Numbered from the stretch's first letter, positions 26,002 through 37,529 are shown. The stretch: DNA of 64,000 nt from Spongilla lacustris (GCA_949361645.1 OX442416.1:16744993-16808992); one strand, 5' to 3'. Program-made: numbers and translations. Notes: generated by a model from the sequence alone, not told the origin.

Positions 26002-27418
26002 CAACGAAGATCCTATTGGCATGTTTAGTTTACCAGATACGTATGCCGAGACTATCTGCTCAGTAATTAAGGACATACTTTTGCGATGTTCTATACCTCT
26101 TTCTCTTTGCCGCGGGCAAGCGTATGATGGAGCGGCCGTCATGAAGGGCATAAGAAGTGGAGTGTCAACAAGGATAAGAAATGATGTTCCGCAGGCTCTG
26201 CCAGTGCATTGTCTTGCTCACTGCCTAAATCTTTGCCTTCAGGATGCAGGAAAACAGATTAATCTTCTGCGAGATGCCATTCAACTTGTCAGAGAAATCG
26301 TGCAACTAATAAATTGCTCTCCGAAGCGAAGGCATCTTTTCACAGAGTATCTTCTGGCCGAGAGTGATAAACCGTCTGGTGGACTTAAACCACTGTGCCC
26401 AACACGATGGACCGTGAGAGCAGCCGCCATGGAAGCTGTCATCATGCAGTACAGCGTGATTATGGAAACTCTGGAAGATGTTCATCACAATACCCGGGAC
26501 GAATATGGGCTAAAGGCCGGTGGACTACTTGCAGCCCTTGAAAAGTTTGAGACCTTTTTTAGCCTGAAATTGGGATGCCTTCTTTTTGGATGCTCCGAAA
26601 ATACTTCTAAAGTACTTCAGGCTAAAGACATCACAATGCAAGAGGCTGTGAAAGCAATTTCTGTAACACAATCATTTTATAAACGCCAGAGGCAAGATGA
26701 AGCATTTAATACCTTTTTTGATCGTGTTGAGCAAGATTCGCGTTCATTGAACATTGGCTTGCCAGTTCTGCCAAGATATCGAAAGCCTCCACAGAGATTT
26801 GGTGGGGATACTCAGCATGAGTTTATGCAGCCTCGTGAGTATTTTCGACAAAAGTATTTTGAAGCCTGCGACATATTGATTGGAGAACTTAGTGACCGTT
26901 TTGAACAAGAGGATGTGATGAAGCCTGTTCTTTGCATGGAATCTATATTACTTAAGTCAGCTTGCGGAGAAACATGTACCTCTGAGTTAAAATCATTTTC
27001 AGAATCAGTCTTTCAGGCCGATTTTTCTATTCCACAACTGGAAAAGCAACTTTCTATACTCGTCGATGTGATTCGTGTGGAGCTACCAGACGTAAAACGG
27101 GTCACGAACATTCGCACAATATGCACAGCAATGGAAGCTCATGCAAACCGACGTATGCTTTCTGAAATACACAAACTTTTGCGGCTATTTTTAACCATTC
27201 CAGTAACATCGAGTACGTCAGAAAGAAGCTTTTCGACGATGAGACGGCTGTTAACCTATTTGAGATCCTCCATGACAGAAAGTAGGTTTAATAACTGCTT
27301 CATCTTGCATGTACATAAAGAGCTAGCAGAATCCATTAATCTGGAGGAAGTAGCCAAGGAATTTATATCACGAAATGATCAGCGAATTCGCTACTTTGAC
27401 ACATTTCCACCGTCTTAA
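26002..27418 (+). pseudogene. hAT transposase, C-terminal part
   Basis: Continues the transposase after the nested insertion, giving about 831 residues in total. It contains the second catalytic block GQAYDGAAVM, the conserved VHCLAHCLNLCLQDA and CPTRW motifs, and the hAT dimerisation domain near the C-terminus (LLRLFLTIPVTSSTSERSFS...). No in-frame stop is seen in either half, so the enzyme was probably intact until copy C landed. The ATG at 26021 is internal. Confidence 0.87.
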
Positions 27419-27516
27419 GCTTAATTGCATATCCCATGTTGTGTACGCGTGTATGAATATAATTATCTCTTTGACCACCACTGCCCCCCCAAATATAGAC
27501 ACCCTCCGCCGCCGCT

Positions 27517-29036
27517 GCTATCCACTGAGCTTCTTGCCCAGGTCCAAGTGTTATGGTTGTAGTGGTGTCACCATTTGTGCCAATTGATGCATAAACCACA
27601 CTAGGAGATAGGTGGTTTCCATCATCTACTGGTGTGACATTAAGTCTCACAGTCCCACCAGGATATGTGGTAACCTTTCTTTCATACTGACCTGTGACAT
27701 TGCACAATTCAGGGTCACTACAATTACATAGCTGCACATATGTTGGAAATGAGAGTACTTGAGTGTCATTGAGGTCTTGTGGTAATGGATTAATGGTGAA
27801 ATAGCTAGACACATTTTCACAGGGAGAAGAAAGAAAATTCGTCTGGATGCATATGCATTTATAAATGGGTGTGGCATACACAGCATGACCACCTTGCTGT
27901 GCATGGTTATCAGTGAAGGTGATGGAGCTACTTACGTTACCAAAAGAATCTGCATTGAAGATTATGGTGCAATAAGAAAATCCTCTTTCCTTTGGTAACA
28001 GACCCCCCTCATTGTAAATAGCACCACCATACCCTGTTGCAACATTTCTGGAAAATTCCACTGTGCAACTGTTATCAAAGTGGAGTGGTACATTGTTTGA
28101 TAGACTTATGGCCCCTCCATTCTCTCCTATGTTATCTTTGAACAATACGTTGCCATGCAGCTGCAGAAATCCAATTTCTCCTGTGATGGCCCCCAGGGGA
28201 GAGTTAGACAAGAACTGACTTCCTGTGATGGTGTCTCCAATAATGTCCACTGTCAATACACTGAAATAAATGGCCCCTCCCCTAACCGTTGGGTATTCAT
28301 TACAAAAGCAGTGATTGTTTTCAACTATTACTTCCTGAAGAGTGAGATTACCTTGCTGATATATGGAATTATCATCATTCAAGTTCGAAGCATAGACTGC
28401 TGCACCTCTGACTGCAGTATTATTAATAAAAGTTGATTTATCAATAATCACTAAGTCAGCTACAGATATATACATTGCACCACCATCAAAAGCAGCACTG
28501 TTGTTTTGAAATGTGCAGTTTCTGATGCTAACATTACTTGTTGATCCATCCAACCATAAAGCACCACGAAAAGTAGCACTGTTGTTCTGAAATATGCAGT
28601 TTGTGATTCTAACATAACCTTTTGGTCCATCCAACGTTACAGCACTACCAAGGATGCTGTCCTGAAATATGCAGGTTTTGATAAGAGTGTTTTCGGCGTT
28701 TGTTAGAATTATACCACAGTTAATGAACGTCACTCTCTCCAAGGTCAACTGTTGTACTGAAACAAACTGAAGTCCACTTCCTTCTTCGCAGTGAATCGTG
28801 GTGCTATTTATCGAAGACCCCATTATAGTCACGTTGTCAATAATGGAAATGGTACAATTCGTAGATATGCGATGTTCCCCACCGTCCAATACCACAGTTG
28901 TATTGGACTTGAGCAATCCGTTGCACAGGTAGTCGACGTCCTGTAGAGCATAGTCAGGCGGTATGGTAGCGGTGAGGCTGACCACATAGCTCCCAAGGAT
29001 TGATAGCACAAGTATCGTGTGTGCCATCCGCATCAT
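27517..29036 (-). CDS. Host beta-helix membrane protein, N-terminal part
   Basis: ATG at 29036 begins with a hydrophobic signal peptide (HTILVLSILGSYVVSL). About 500 residues follow, with repeated right-handed beta-helix rungs of the form NCIFQNNSATFRGALW / NCTFQNNSAAFDGGAM (about residues 60-330), as in pectate-lyase-like and Pmp-like adhesins, then a Cys-containing segment (CICIQTNF, CNCSDPELCNVTG). It is predicted to be extracellular and N-glycosylated (many NxS/T). The frame is open to the hAT border near 27517; residues encoded past it belong to the transposon. With 22740-23462 and 20474-21506 this forms one protein of about 1,090 residues. The gene looks intact apart from the two insertions, so expression would require splicing them out. 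Confidence 0.8.
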
Positions 29037-29391
29037 TATACTATCTAGACGTTAGTGACTCCCAGGCAATTTTATTCATTAATGTTGCTGACGAGGCTTA
29101 GTAGTAATTGCATAGAGCCTTTATCTTTGCAAATTCATTGATTTGCAAGAGCGTACATGTAGATATTTATTGGTGAGTTGTTAAAATTACGAAGTTCTTA
29201 ATAATGTTTTATCACACCTCAACACGAGATTTGTTAGAGTACATGTATATGTGACAGTACATTTGTTATAGTACATGTATATGTGACAGAAAAAAGACAG
29301 TCAGTGTCGTGTGGCAATGACCCTGAGCTGCCTGTACATGCACCAGGTACTCGGTGAATGAACGGGCCTTTCTACTTAGCACCGACCACTG
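29037..29391. other. 5' flank of the host membrane-protein gene
   Basis: 355 bp between the start codon and a hAT-like MITE. It holds two near-identical copies of 'ttagagtacatgtatatgtgacag' type sequence (about 29233-29290). A promoter is expected here, but I see no decisive core element. Confidence 0.35.
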
Positions 29392-29402
29392 CAGTAGCGG
29401 CG

Positions 29403-29435
<33 letters not shown>

Positions 29436-29884
29436 TATGCCCCCGGGCGCCGGTCGAGGGGGGGCGCCATCAGGATGTAATTTTGAAAAAAATTCTAAGT
29501 TGTCTAACAAAATTTTGACGAGGAACGAGCGGATAAATTAATGATGTCATGTAGATACGTAATTGTCGTAACCGCAATCATTGCCACATAGCAGATTTGT
29601 TGCTAAAAATGCTATCGATTCGAGAAAATGTAGGGGCGGGGGGGTTGGGGGTTGCAACTTGCAATCCCCCCTTTTGTCCAAACTTTTTTTTCCCGCACGC
29701 AGTTGTAAGCGGACAGCACCCCCCCCCCCCCCCCCCGCTCGTTGAACCGGCCGAAAACGGACAGCACCCCCCCCCCCCCCCCCCCCCGCTCGTCGAACCA
29801 GCCAGCACCCCCCCCCCCCCCCCTGGCAGGGGCGCTAATACATTGTCCTGCCCCCGGGCGCTAATAACCCTCGCGCCGCCACTG
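29392..29884. mobile_element. hAT-like non-autonomous element rich in G/C runs
   Basis: TIRs CAGTAGCGGCGGGAGGG and (complement of) CAGTGGCGGCGCGAGGG are flanked by a perfect 8-bp TSD GACCACTG (29384-29391 and 29885-29892). The interior has poly-G (29402-29433) and three poly-C blocks (29720-29824) that generate spurious poly-Pro/poly-Gly ORFs. No transposase. Confidence 0.93.
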
Positions 29885-30689
29885 GACCACTGATCATGAA
29901 CATGCAGCAGTATCTGTGAAGTCTGAATAGCTATACGAGCCTCCAGTTGAAACGTTTTGTACTGCAGGAGGTATATACAGCTTTGTCATTCTCTAAACTG
30001 TTTCAAGCTTTGAGCGGAAAAGGCTATGCTTTTCATAGTTGTAACTTCATCAAAACATGCATACCTCTTCTCCGTCCACTTCCCTCCGTTCCCTATAGCT
30101 GAACAACACCATGGAGTTCCTTTTTGAACAGCCTTATAGAAGTACCTCTTCATTGCTGGTTTTATTGCCTATAATATTGTCTGCACTGCAAAATACCCGG
30201 TCTACAACAGAAAATCCCGTCGCTATAAACAGTGGTGTTCTTAATTTAATTACTGTACCCCTCGCGCCGCGGTTACATATAATTAAAAGTAACTAGTTTT
30301 GACCTTTGTGTTATTCACACCACGTAGAGATCCAAGCAGTTTTATTAGCGCAGTACAAATCTGCATAAATTGGCGTTCAATTTCATGTATAAAAAGTCAT
30401 ACGTACTCGTAGAAAATACTGCAAGTTGGACCGTTCAAAGCTCTGCGACTTAAAGGAGAAGAGGCGGTATAAAAGGGCGTAGACTGCTCAATTTTTGACC
30501 GCAAATATGGCGTTCTGTGAACCATATCCGGGTCCTGCTCCACAGTGACAGGCGTCTACTAAAAAACACACACAGTCCAGTAAAACTAATCGTTAAGCTC
30601 ATAACTCGAACGTGTCCTTTGTACTATTAATGTAATTACCGGGCACGTGAAGATAACTGGTAAATATGGCGACAGCTGGATGCGCTTGG

Positions 30690-30899
30690 AATGACTTTCT
30701 CATCTGAAGCGGAGAAGGATGCCTTCAAACTCCGCGTAGACAGTGCCAGACGTATCTGATGAAAGTACCTCACAAAGGCCAGATAATGCCGCCCTATTGA
30801 ATGCGATGCTGGACATTGTGCTTTCGATCCCTGTATCTCTGATCCCATCGACGACCCCCTCCACCATCCAGTCCACTCATTCTTTCTTGGACACAGCCG
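30690..30899 (+). CDS. Possible host exon(s), unrecognised
   Basis: Coding-like sequence starts at an ATG near 30690 (MTFSSEAEKDAFKLRVDSARR) but the best continuation (DESTSQRPDNAALLNAMLDIVLS...) is in another frame, so a small intron or a frameshift lies between. It ends at a GT donor (gcc g|gtacgt) whose phase matches the exon at 31061-31204. No domain recognised; low confidence. Confidence 0.35.
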
Positions 30900-31060
30900 G
30901 TACGTGTACTATACTTTTATAAATGTATCGAGACCTAATAACTTCATAACGTACAGTAGGCATATCATACACCGGTACGCGTGTATGCACATGCATATAC
31001 TGATATAGTTATAGAATAAAAGGCCGGCGTGCATTGGCTTTTATGCTGCCCTTTCTTGTA

Positions 31061-31204
31061 GGCATGTACACGGGAGATGAAGACAAAGACGATCAGAGGC
31101 TCTGCGTGGTTGAGCACAAGGCTATTAGGTGTCTCTGTCAGGGCTTGGTACAGCAACACTGCTGTACACCACGTCCCACTTGGCAGCTGGAGTCCTTTAT
31201 GAAG
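31061..31204 (+). CDS. Possible host exon, unrecognised
   Basis: It is bounded by a pyrimidine-rich acceptor (cctttcttgtag) and a donor (aag|gtacat). Its frame (GMYTGDEDKDDQRLCVVEHK, then a Cys-rich segment) is open and in phase with the candidate exon ending at 30899. A further Cys-rich open stretch (FVCPHCKVARTWASS...) follows at about 31260-31430 and may be another exon. Function unknown. Confidence 0.4.
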
Positions 31205-32379
31205 GTACATAAATCCTCCTATGCTGGTTGCTTGTTTGAATGTGTAGAAAGGAGGCATTGTGCGAATTTGCTTTGTCTGCCCACACTGCAAAGTAGCTCG
31301 CACTTGGGCTTCTTCAAGAGTTCTTGCGGGTCACTACTTGGCAAGCCAAAAGCAAGTAGCTATGCTCATGTACTGCACAACATGTAGTAATAATTTTGCT
31401 TGCACTCCATGCATGCAGGCTCATCCATGCCTTTACCTGTGCTGGCATGTTGCCATCTCAGTTCATCAATTTTTGCAAGTTTGCAGAGATAGATGTGGTG
31501 TCATATAAATACTTCCATTCAGGTAGGTACACACCAAAATACCAAAAGAAAGACTGGTACTTCACATAAAGTTATATATGCATGTACCTAGACCATTCAT
31601 CCACACATATGTACATGCATTCAATTTCTGATTGCCTGTCTGCATGCAACCACCGGGATACTGTATACATCCCACCAATCACTTTATCGATATAGAGGTT
31701 TTTGATTTACTTGTTCCCCTATTTTTTTCTTCATCTCTAAATGTGTTATGCAATATATTCACTGATAAATAATGAATGAAACAAGATATTAAAATGTTCA
31801 AAGTTAGTGGTATATAGGATTTCAAGGATATGATGGTGTAAAAAGAAAGGGAACTAGTGATGGATAAAACTAGTACAGTATTCCCCATAAAATGCATTTC
31901 TACATAAGTGGTAATATAGGAATCTGCAATCACTTGCCTATTGGTTTAAATAACTCGTATTTGCTGCAATGTACAGCATGGTTGGATTTGTTTTATTGGT
32001 ATCCGGCAGAGGCAGATTTAGACGTTCCGTGTATTTATGAAGCGCCAACTTGGAATGAAATTAGTAGCTCCCTAAATCCTTCATCTTGCTCTCTTGCAAT
32101 TGTGCCCCCCCCCCCCCTGAGTCAAATACATAATTGCCTTCTAATGACAATGAAAATAGTAATTGTGTGCCTACAGTGATGAGTTTGCCATCATCATCTG
32201 CAGAATCAATTTTCGATGCTCATGGTACTCCTATTGAGTCAAGCTGTGCTCAGCAAAGTATCCGGCCGCTACCTGTACTTGGACCATGTGATGTAGGTAG
32301 CTTAAAGATTAGTCCTAACCCATGTGCAGGACTATCAGATGATAATAATTTTGACTCATCTTGACCAAACACAGAATTT

Positions 32380-32971
32380 TACCTTTCCAGCAGTCCAAGA
32401 AGGCCAACTTAAAAGCTCCTGGTTTATTAAGTATAACTGGTGTAGATAAGAAAATGGAGGGTATTGTGCATATTGTTTATTATTTCCATCATCAACCAAG
32501 AGTGGTGGCAGATTTGGAGCCATATTAAGCACCATTACAAAAGTTCAAGAAATATTAGCACAGCATGAAGAAACAGAATACCATAAAAAATTTTATTGCA
32601 AAACGACAGGTTTTCTGGAAAGAATGGTACACAGGTGTGTAAGTATTGATGCATAGCTTAAAAGAAATAGAGCAATCTTGAAGTTCATTACAACATGTGT
32701 GGAGTTTTGTGGCCGACAAGGAATACCTTTAAGAGGTCACAGAGATGATGCTAATGATCGACAAATTGATGGAAACCATGGTAATTTTCATGCCCTGCTT
32801 AAGTTCAGATGTGAATCTGGTGACACCATTCTAGATGACCATTTTAAGAACTGTGCTAATAATGCATCATATCGATCTAAATATAAAACTATACAAAATG
32901 ACATAATTGATATTTGTACATGCCGTGCAACTATTTGTATCAATATCTTTGTTGTTCTTCAGATATATTAA
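32380..32971 (+). pseudogene. Dead hAT transposase fragment (TTF zinc finger + DUF4371)
   Basis: One frame reads SSWFIKYNWCR, a stop, GGYCAYCLLFPSSTKSGGRF (TTF-type finger), QHEETEYHKK, a second stop, then FCGRQGIPLRGHRDD...GNFHALLKFRCESGDTILDDHFK, the hallmark DUF4371 region of ZMYM1-like hAT transposases. The two in-frame stops and the missing C-terminal dimerisation domain make it a pseudogene. It is a different family member from the 23.8-27.4 kb transposase. Confidence 0.85.
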
Positions 32972-34811
32972 ACTATATAAACCTATCTTATGCCTCTGCG
33001 GGGTATGTTAAGTGTTCGTGGTAGCGTGTTTGACATCATATATTACTACTGGCATTTTACGTATGAAAGGCACAGTTGGAAATATAATGCTACAATTAGA
33101 GTAAACGGTAACAATTTAAAATGATGCAATATGTTAGATTTAAAAAAAAAATGCCTGGAGGTTATTTTTTTAAATAGTGTATTTGTTTTTGTGTCTAGCT
33201 GTGAAAGCGCTCCAGTACTAGTCTGGGGACCAGACCATATAAGAGAATATGAGGTGCCTCTACTTGAGGCAGTACCGCAGGAATGCTAATTGTTGCTTAT
33301 TCATGATGATCGTTGTAAGTTTGACGCTATTGACCACTCCACCAAAACATGTGTGAAGTATGCACACCTAGAAAAACCCCATCTATTTACACCCATAGCC
33401 ATTTAGACATCAGGAGATTATGGGTCAGAGACTTAGAAAATTCTGAAAGTGCTTTTTGTATCTTTCTGTAACTTTTTACATGCATATTTTAACTTGAATG
33501 TGTATTTTAATTATAGGTATTCCAGTGCAATTATAATATAGTAAGTTGAACAAGCTATATCCATTATAAATGTAGTAGGTCTGTAATTGTAATTGCATAA
33601 TATTAAATCACCTTTATCCCTCATCTACAGTAATTCAATACATACAATGTATCATTACTTGAAACTTGAAACTGAAGGTGGTTGATTAATGAATAAATCA
33701 GGACCGAACCCTAAAGGATGCAAAGGTACTTGTAACTTAGAAACAATATCACCACAATAGTAACTAACCGAGGCTTTGGGAAAGTATCCTTGCACTTTCT
33801 TGTTCTTCTATCTTCAGCACCTCAACTAGCTTTCTGCAAGTAGCCTTGACATCATGTGCTGAACATCTCCCTCTTCTGAGCATTGAAATCACCAACATTG
33901 TCTATTTGGATGACTTTTAGATCATTCTCAGGCATGCCAAGCTCAACACCAATACTATACCAATCTGCAAGTGGCAAGTTATATATCATCTTTAGCTCAG
34001 GCCTGCAGTCTAGACGAGCTGGATAGGTGATAGGAGAATTTTTGGAAATATAAGCTGCGATGTGTAGCTCAAATCATCCCCTCACACTCATCAGTCAGTT
34101 GCTTCAGTACATGCACGATGGTGTGGAGTTAGGTTGGATAGAAATATTGTAAGTATATGGTATCAGTTGATGGGTGATGGTATTCAAATAGATGTACAAT
34201 TAAATTAGGTTAAACGACTAATAAAAAATAAATAAACGAATAGAACCCATGGCTACTTGAGAATGAAATACAGCATAAACATACACCTTGATTATCAGGA
34301 TTGCCACCAAGTGATGCATTAGGAGTACCGACACTTGTAGCTGGAACTGGAGGAGCTGAAAATGATAAATGTACATGTAAATGGATCACATGGCAAAAAC
34401 AAATGTTACATGTCATCTGTACCAAAATGGCTTATTCTTTGATTGGGGAGCTCCCTGTACTTTTAAAATAGCCCTTTTAAGATAACAATTCTTACACTAA
34501 AATTTGGAAACGATTATAGAAATGCTCTGGTAACTGCAAATGAATCAATCACAACATATAAGACATGGCAATTGCATTCAGTTTAGCTTTCAATTTCAAA
34601 TGGGAAATAAACAGTTCCTATTTGTTAGTCGTGACTATCTATATTAACCAGCACACACTTACGTACTATGATAATGTTAGCAAATATAATATTATATATA
34701 TAAATAATACCTATGCATATTGCGATTATCTATTTGTATTATGTTGTTGTTAAGTTATTTATAAATGACCATGCACAACCAAACTACTCTAACCCTCAAG
34801 CAGGCTTCTGA
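32972..34811. other. Non-coding interval
   Basis: AT-rich sequence without a supported gene, RNA or transposon end. Confidence 0.45.
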
Positions 34812-34905
34812 TGTTATGCCTGCAGACGCAAAAAAAAATTCACGGACTTCATTGAGATCAGAGCCACTGCTGCTACTCGCTTGTACCAGTCAGGAGTTGA
34901 CGAGC
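34812..34905 (+). pseudogene. Crypton/DUF3504-type tyrosine-recombinase domain, left part
   Basis: An open frame ending ...IRATAATRLYQSGVDE matches the catalytic core of Crypton-type tyrosine recombinases, where an Arg in 'LRAT' is catalytic. It is cut by the virus-like element; the frame resumes exactly at 49079-49083 (the other TSD copy) with LVMERTGHRSIDGIRS. The opening TGA at 34809-34811, the lack of the usual HxLR histidine and the Asn at the usual nucleophile Tyr position (RSNKR) suggest it was already decayed or is an exon of a Crypton-derived gene. Confidence 0.75.
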
Positions 34906-35263
34906 AGCAGTAGGAATATGGGGGTTTAGGCGCCAAGAAAAACCAAGTTGTACATAGGAGCCCGCCCCGGTCCATCAAACCCTTGTAACCTATTCGAGTA
35001 GACCCTTCGACACGTGACGTCAATCAGAGGCTTCTATCTATATCTCAAAAACTGGACTCCGCCGGCTCTTAACAAAGCATAGTTCAGGGGCGTAAAAAAG
35101 TTTTTCTCGCTTCGATCAAAATGTACTTCGTGTAGCGAAAATTTTATTTTTTTATCCCACTAGGTTTTTTTCTGCTGACCCTTCCAGCACTAGTGAACAT
35201 TTTATACTAAAATAGAGGCTACGTCGAGCCTTCTAAGAAGAATAATAGCAGAGTATGGGCTGC
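34906..35263 (+). repeat. Left terminal inverted repeat of the virus-like element
   Basis: Matches the complement of about 48720-49078 with scattered substitutions and small indels, from AGCAGTAGGAATATGGGGG to the 'cttctaagaagaa..aatagcag' segment. The ORFs across it on both ends are mirror images of each other and are not genes. Confidence 0.93.
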
Positions 35264-35333
35264 AGAAGTTATCCATTATTATATTTATTATTTTATATAT
35301 AATAGAAATTTATTGACTTTTATATATACCGAA

Positions 35334-35729
35334 ATGGCAACTGAGAGGCAGATAACATATGACGATTATGAAGATGAAGAGATATCGAAATTGATTGAAG
35401 AGTTTGATAATATTGATCCAGAGGAAGAAAAACAAAATGAGGAAGAGATAAGATTACATAACGAGGAGGCAGAATTATATAAGCAGCAATGCATTGAATA
35501 TAAGGAGCAAAGAAAACATCTAAAGAGAGAACAACGTAAAAAAGAGAAATATTATTTAATGGAAATACAAAAACATATTATCTCTATGCTAGATCTTAAT
35601 TTAAAGTTTAATAACTCACAAACGTTTGATGAAAAGCAAGTACTATTTCAGGAGCAAATTCGGTTTATAGAATACTTAAAAGTTTTACAAAAAGATCTAT
35701 TAGAATTAATGAGTTATATGTTTATATAA
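35334..35729 (+). CDS. Small acidic/charged coiled-coil protein, unknown
   Basis: ATG at 35334 (MATERQITYDD) is chosen over the upstream TTG. The 131 residues are dominated by Glu/Lys/Gln heptad-like sequence (residues 25-100) predicted to form a long coiled coil, with a short hydrophobic C-terminus. First gene inside the left TIR, 2 bp before the next gene on the same strand, so the two may be co-transcribed. No family recognised. Confidence 0.65.
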   Translation: MATERQITYDDYEDEEISKLIEEFDNIDPEEEKQNEEEIRLHNEEAELYKQQCIEYKEQRKHLKREQRKKEKYYLMEIQKHIISMLDLNLKFNNSQTFDEKQVLFQEQIRFIEYLKVLQKDLLELMSYMFI

Positions 35730-35731
35730 GA

Positions 35732-36124
35732 ATGCCTTTATACGACGCAGTGTTAGCTTTTGATCCTCAGTTGTCAATCGAAAAGGAAAAAATATTTTAT
35801 ATAGAAATAGGCACATACTGTAAAAAATGTAACTGCTGTGCTGATTTTAGAAGAAAGTATAAAGTAATTATAAATTCTACACATCTCAAAGCAGAAATTG
35901 TTTACACAGCAGGCGACTCTAGAGCCTTTGACGAATGTAAATTACTGATAAATGTAGCTCAACTCGATAAGTATATTAAGATGTCATTTATATTTTGTAT
36001 TTATATGAATGGCAAATTTAAACATGATGTCTATTACTACCCAGAGATAGATTCTATTATATATGATAGAAAAGAGGAAACAATGGTGTCTAGCGGATTA
36101 ACTTTTTATATTAAGATTACTTAA
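35732..36124 (+). CDS. Unknown small protein with Cys cluster
   Basis: 130 residues from ATG at 35732. A CKKCNCC motif near residues 31-37 could bind metal; the rest is a mix of predicted beta strands. Convergent with the integrase gene, whose stop lies about 14 bp away. No P-loop or protease motif. Function unknown. Confidence 0.6.
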   Translation: MPLYDAVLAFDPQLSIEKEKIFYIEIGTYCKKCNCCADFRRKYKVIINSTHLKAEIVYTAGDSRAFDECKLLINVAQLDKYIKMSFIFCIYMNGKFKHDVYYYPEIDSIIYDRKEETMVSSGLTFYIKIT

Positions 36125-36137
36125 GGGCAACCCCATT

Positions 36138-37118
36138 TTATGCATTAAAATCTGTATCCTCTGGTATCAATAGTAATTCTTCTCTTACAAATATACGGGC
36201 CGGAGGGGGTTGATCGTTATTTATATCGTTAGTTAATTTGTATACGTTAGGCGACCCCTCGCGTTGAGTAATGCTATCTATTCTATGGGATGTGAGACTC
36301 CATATCGGATCTGTCGCTCGGCGACGACCACCTTCTAGCTTGCCTGGCAAATATAGATATCGTACTACAGCAGTAGAGCTTATAATTTTTTCGTGCCTGT
36401 CAGCAGGTAAACTAGAATCGGATTCGAATGTAGGGCTTTGAATTGCCTCGTGAGGGATATGACCTGTTAATCTTGTTACGTGGCTATTAAGATCATCTAT
36501 AACCGCAGGCAAATCTTTTACCCATTTTGTACTACGTTGCGATGGATTTTTTATTTCTTCATGATACTGAGCTTTGAAAAGTCTTTCTGATAAAGTTCTA
36601 TTAAATCTTTCTACTATACCTTGTTGCCTGTGATTACCGGGTGTAGCCACTCTTACTTTAACTTTCTTTTTTGCCATTAATTTTGCAAAGGTGCCTAAAA
36701 ATTCTTTCCCAGCGTCGACTTGTATTAAGTTTGGAAATTTTAGTGGTCCTCGTTTATATATTTTTTCTATAGCCGCTGTCGTTTGTGCAGCCGTTTTATC
36801 TAGTAATGGCTCTGCATCTTTATACCTGCTGGCTACGTCTACAATGCATAAACAATATTTATAAGTTTTTCTACCAACGGTATCGTGAGGCAAATATAAT
36901 ATGTCTGTTTGGTGAACGCCGTTAGGAATTACTTCTTCTATCTTTGGCCTGGGAATGTATTTTGGCCCCGGTAAGTATATCTGCCATATCGGTTGACGTT
37001 TTATCCAGTGAGTAACTTCTTTTATAGAAAGCCCTGTTTTCTTACATAGAATATCTATTGCCTTTTGTCCGTGCCAGTACCCATTTTTGGAGTAATATAT
37101 TTCTCGTAATGAGGCCAT
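36138..37118 (-). CDS. Retroviral-type (rve) DDE integrase
   Basis: 326 residues from ATG at 37118. The RNase H-like core shows the D,D,E triad in HQTDILYL (about residue 71), IQVDAGKEF (about residue 135) and GIVERFNRTL (about residue 171). A C-terminal segment (RRATDPIWS...RIFVREELLLIP) resembles the SH3/chromo-like domain of Polinton and Ginger integrases. The N-terminus (SKNGYWHGQKAI...VTHWIKRQPIWQIYLPGPK) fits the Polinton-type helical domain. It would join the TIR ends to the target and make the observed 5-bp duplication. Divergently arranged, 33 bp from the membrane-protein gene at 37152. Confidence 0.9.
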   Translation of the reverse strand: MASLREIYYSKNGYWHGQKAIDILCKKTGLSIKEVTHWIKRQPIWQIYLPGPKYIPRPKIEEVIPNGVHQTDILYLPHDTVGRKTYKYCLCIVDVASRYKDAEPLLDKTAAQTTAAIEKIYKRGPLKFPNLIQVDAGKEFLGTFAKLMAKKKVKVRVATPGNHRQQGIVERFNRTLSERLFKAQYHEEIKNPSQRSTKWVKDLPAVIDDLNSHVTRLTGHIPHEAIQSPTFESDSSLPADRHEKIISSTAVVRYLYLPGKLEGGRRRATDPIWSLTSHRIDSITQREGSPNVYKLTNDINNDQPPPARIFVREELLLIPEDTDFNA

Positions 37119-37151
37119 GTTAAATATATGTAAAATGAAATATTATTTAAA

Positions 37152-37529
37152 ATGGAACCTATGAATCTCGAAATCAGACAAAATTTGGGTGAAAGGTTAG
37201 GCCAAGATGTTATTAAGGATTATGAATCTAATGTTAGATCCTTAATGCGTAGTCGAAGAATATATAGCGCATTATCAACTTTTTGTAGTGTTATTATATT
37301 ACTTATTTCTTTTATAGCTGGAATAGTTGGAATAGTGGGGATATCGGCTATCGTTAGTAAGATAGCAGCTGGTGCCACATTAGGTATCGCTGGTGTAGAA
37401 AGAATAAAAGCATTTGCTGACAATAATGCAGCCAAATCTAGCAAGCATTTATCAAGACTTTACCAAAAGTCCGGGATAGATACTTTTGGGTTATACGACA
37501 GCTCAATCAATAGTAAGGGCAGCCAATAG
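37152..37529 (+). CDS. Small two-helix membrane protein
   Basis: 125 residues. Hydrophobic segments at about 43-64 (FCSVIILLISFIAGIVGIVG) and 66-82 separate a charged N-terminal helix from a polar C-terminus. Small membrane proteins are common in capsid clusters of Polinton-like and large DNA viruses, where they may line an internal membrane; that role is inference. Confidence 0.65.
   Translation: MEPMNLEIRQNLGERLGQDVIKDYESNVRSLMRSRRIYSALSTFCSVIILLISFIAGIVGIVGISAIVSKIAAGATLGIAGVERIKAFADNNAAKSSKHLSRLYQKSGIDTFGLYDSSINSKGSQ

Larger units (their letters stand above)
23463..27516 (+). mobile_element. hAT-superfamily transposon with its own nested insertion
   Basis: The ends are AGGGGCGGCGGAG at the left and the complement of AGCGGCGGCGGAG at the right. 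The flanks tcctatga / gctatcca share a CTAT core and look like a worn 8-bp TSD (5 of 8 when aligned). The interior encodes a hAT transposase (23794-24872 plus 26002-27418) interrupted by element copy C. It lies antisense to the host gene and splits it in frame. G/C-rich foldback sequence (ggggggcaattgccccccc) lies just inside the left end. Confidence 0.8.

Noticed and set aside
29578..29893. Poly-Pro and poly-Gly ORFs
   Set aside because: Generated by poly-C/poly-G runs in the hAT-like MITE 29392-29884.
34814..35023. 69-codon ORF at the left TIR and its twin at 48961-49173
   Set aside because: The pair is the TIR read in opposite orientation; mirror-image ORFs do not indicate a gene.
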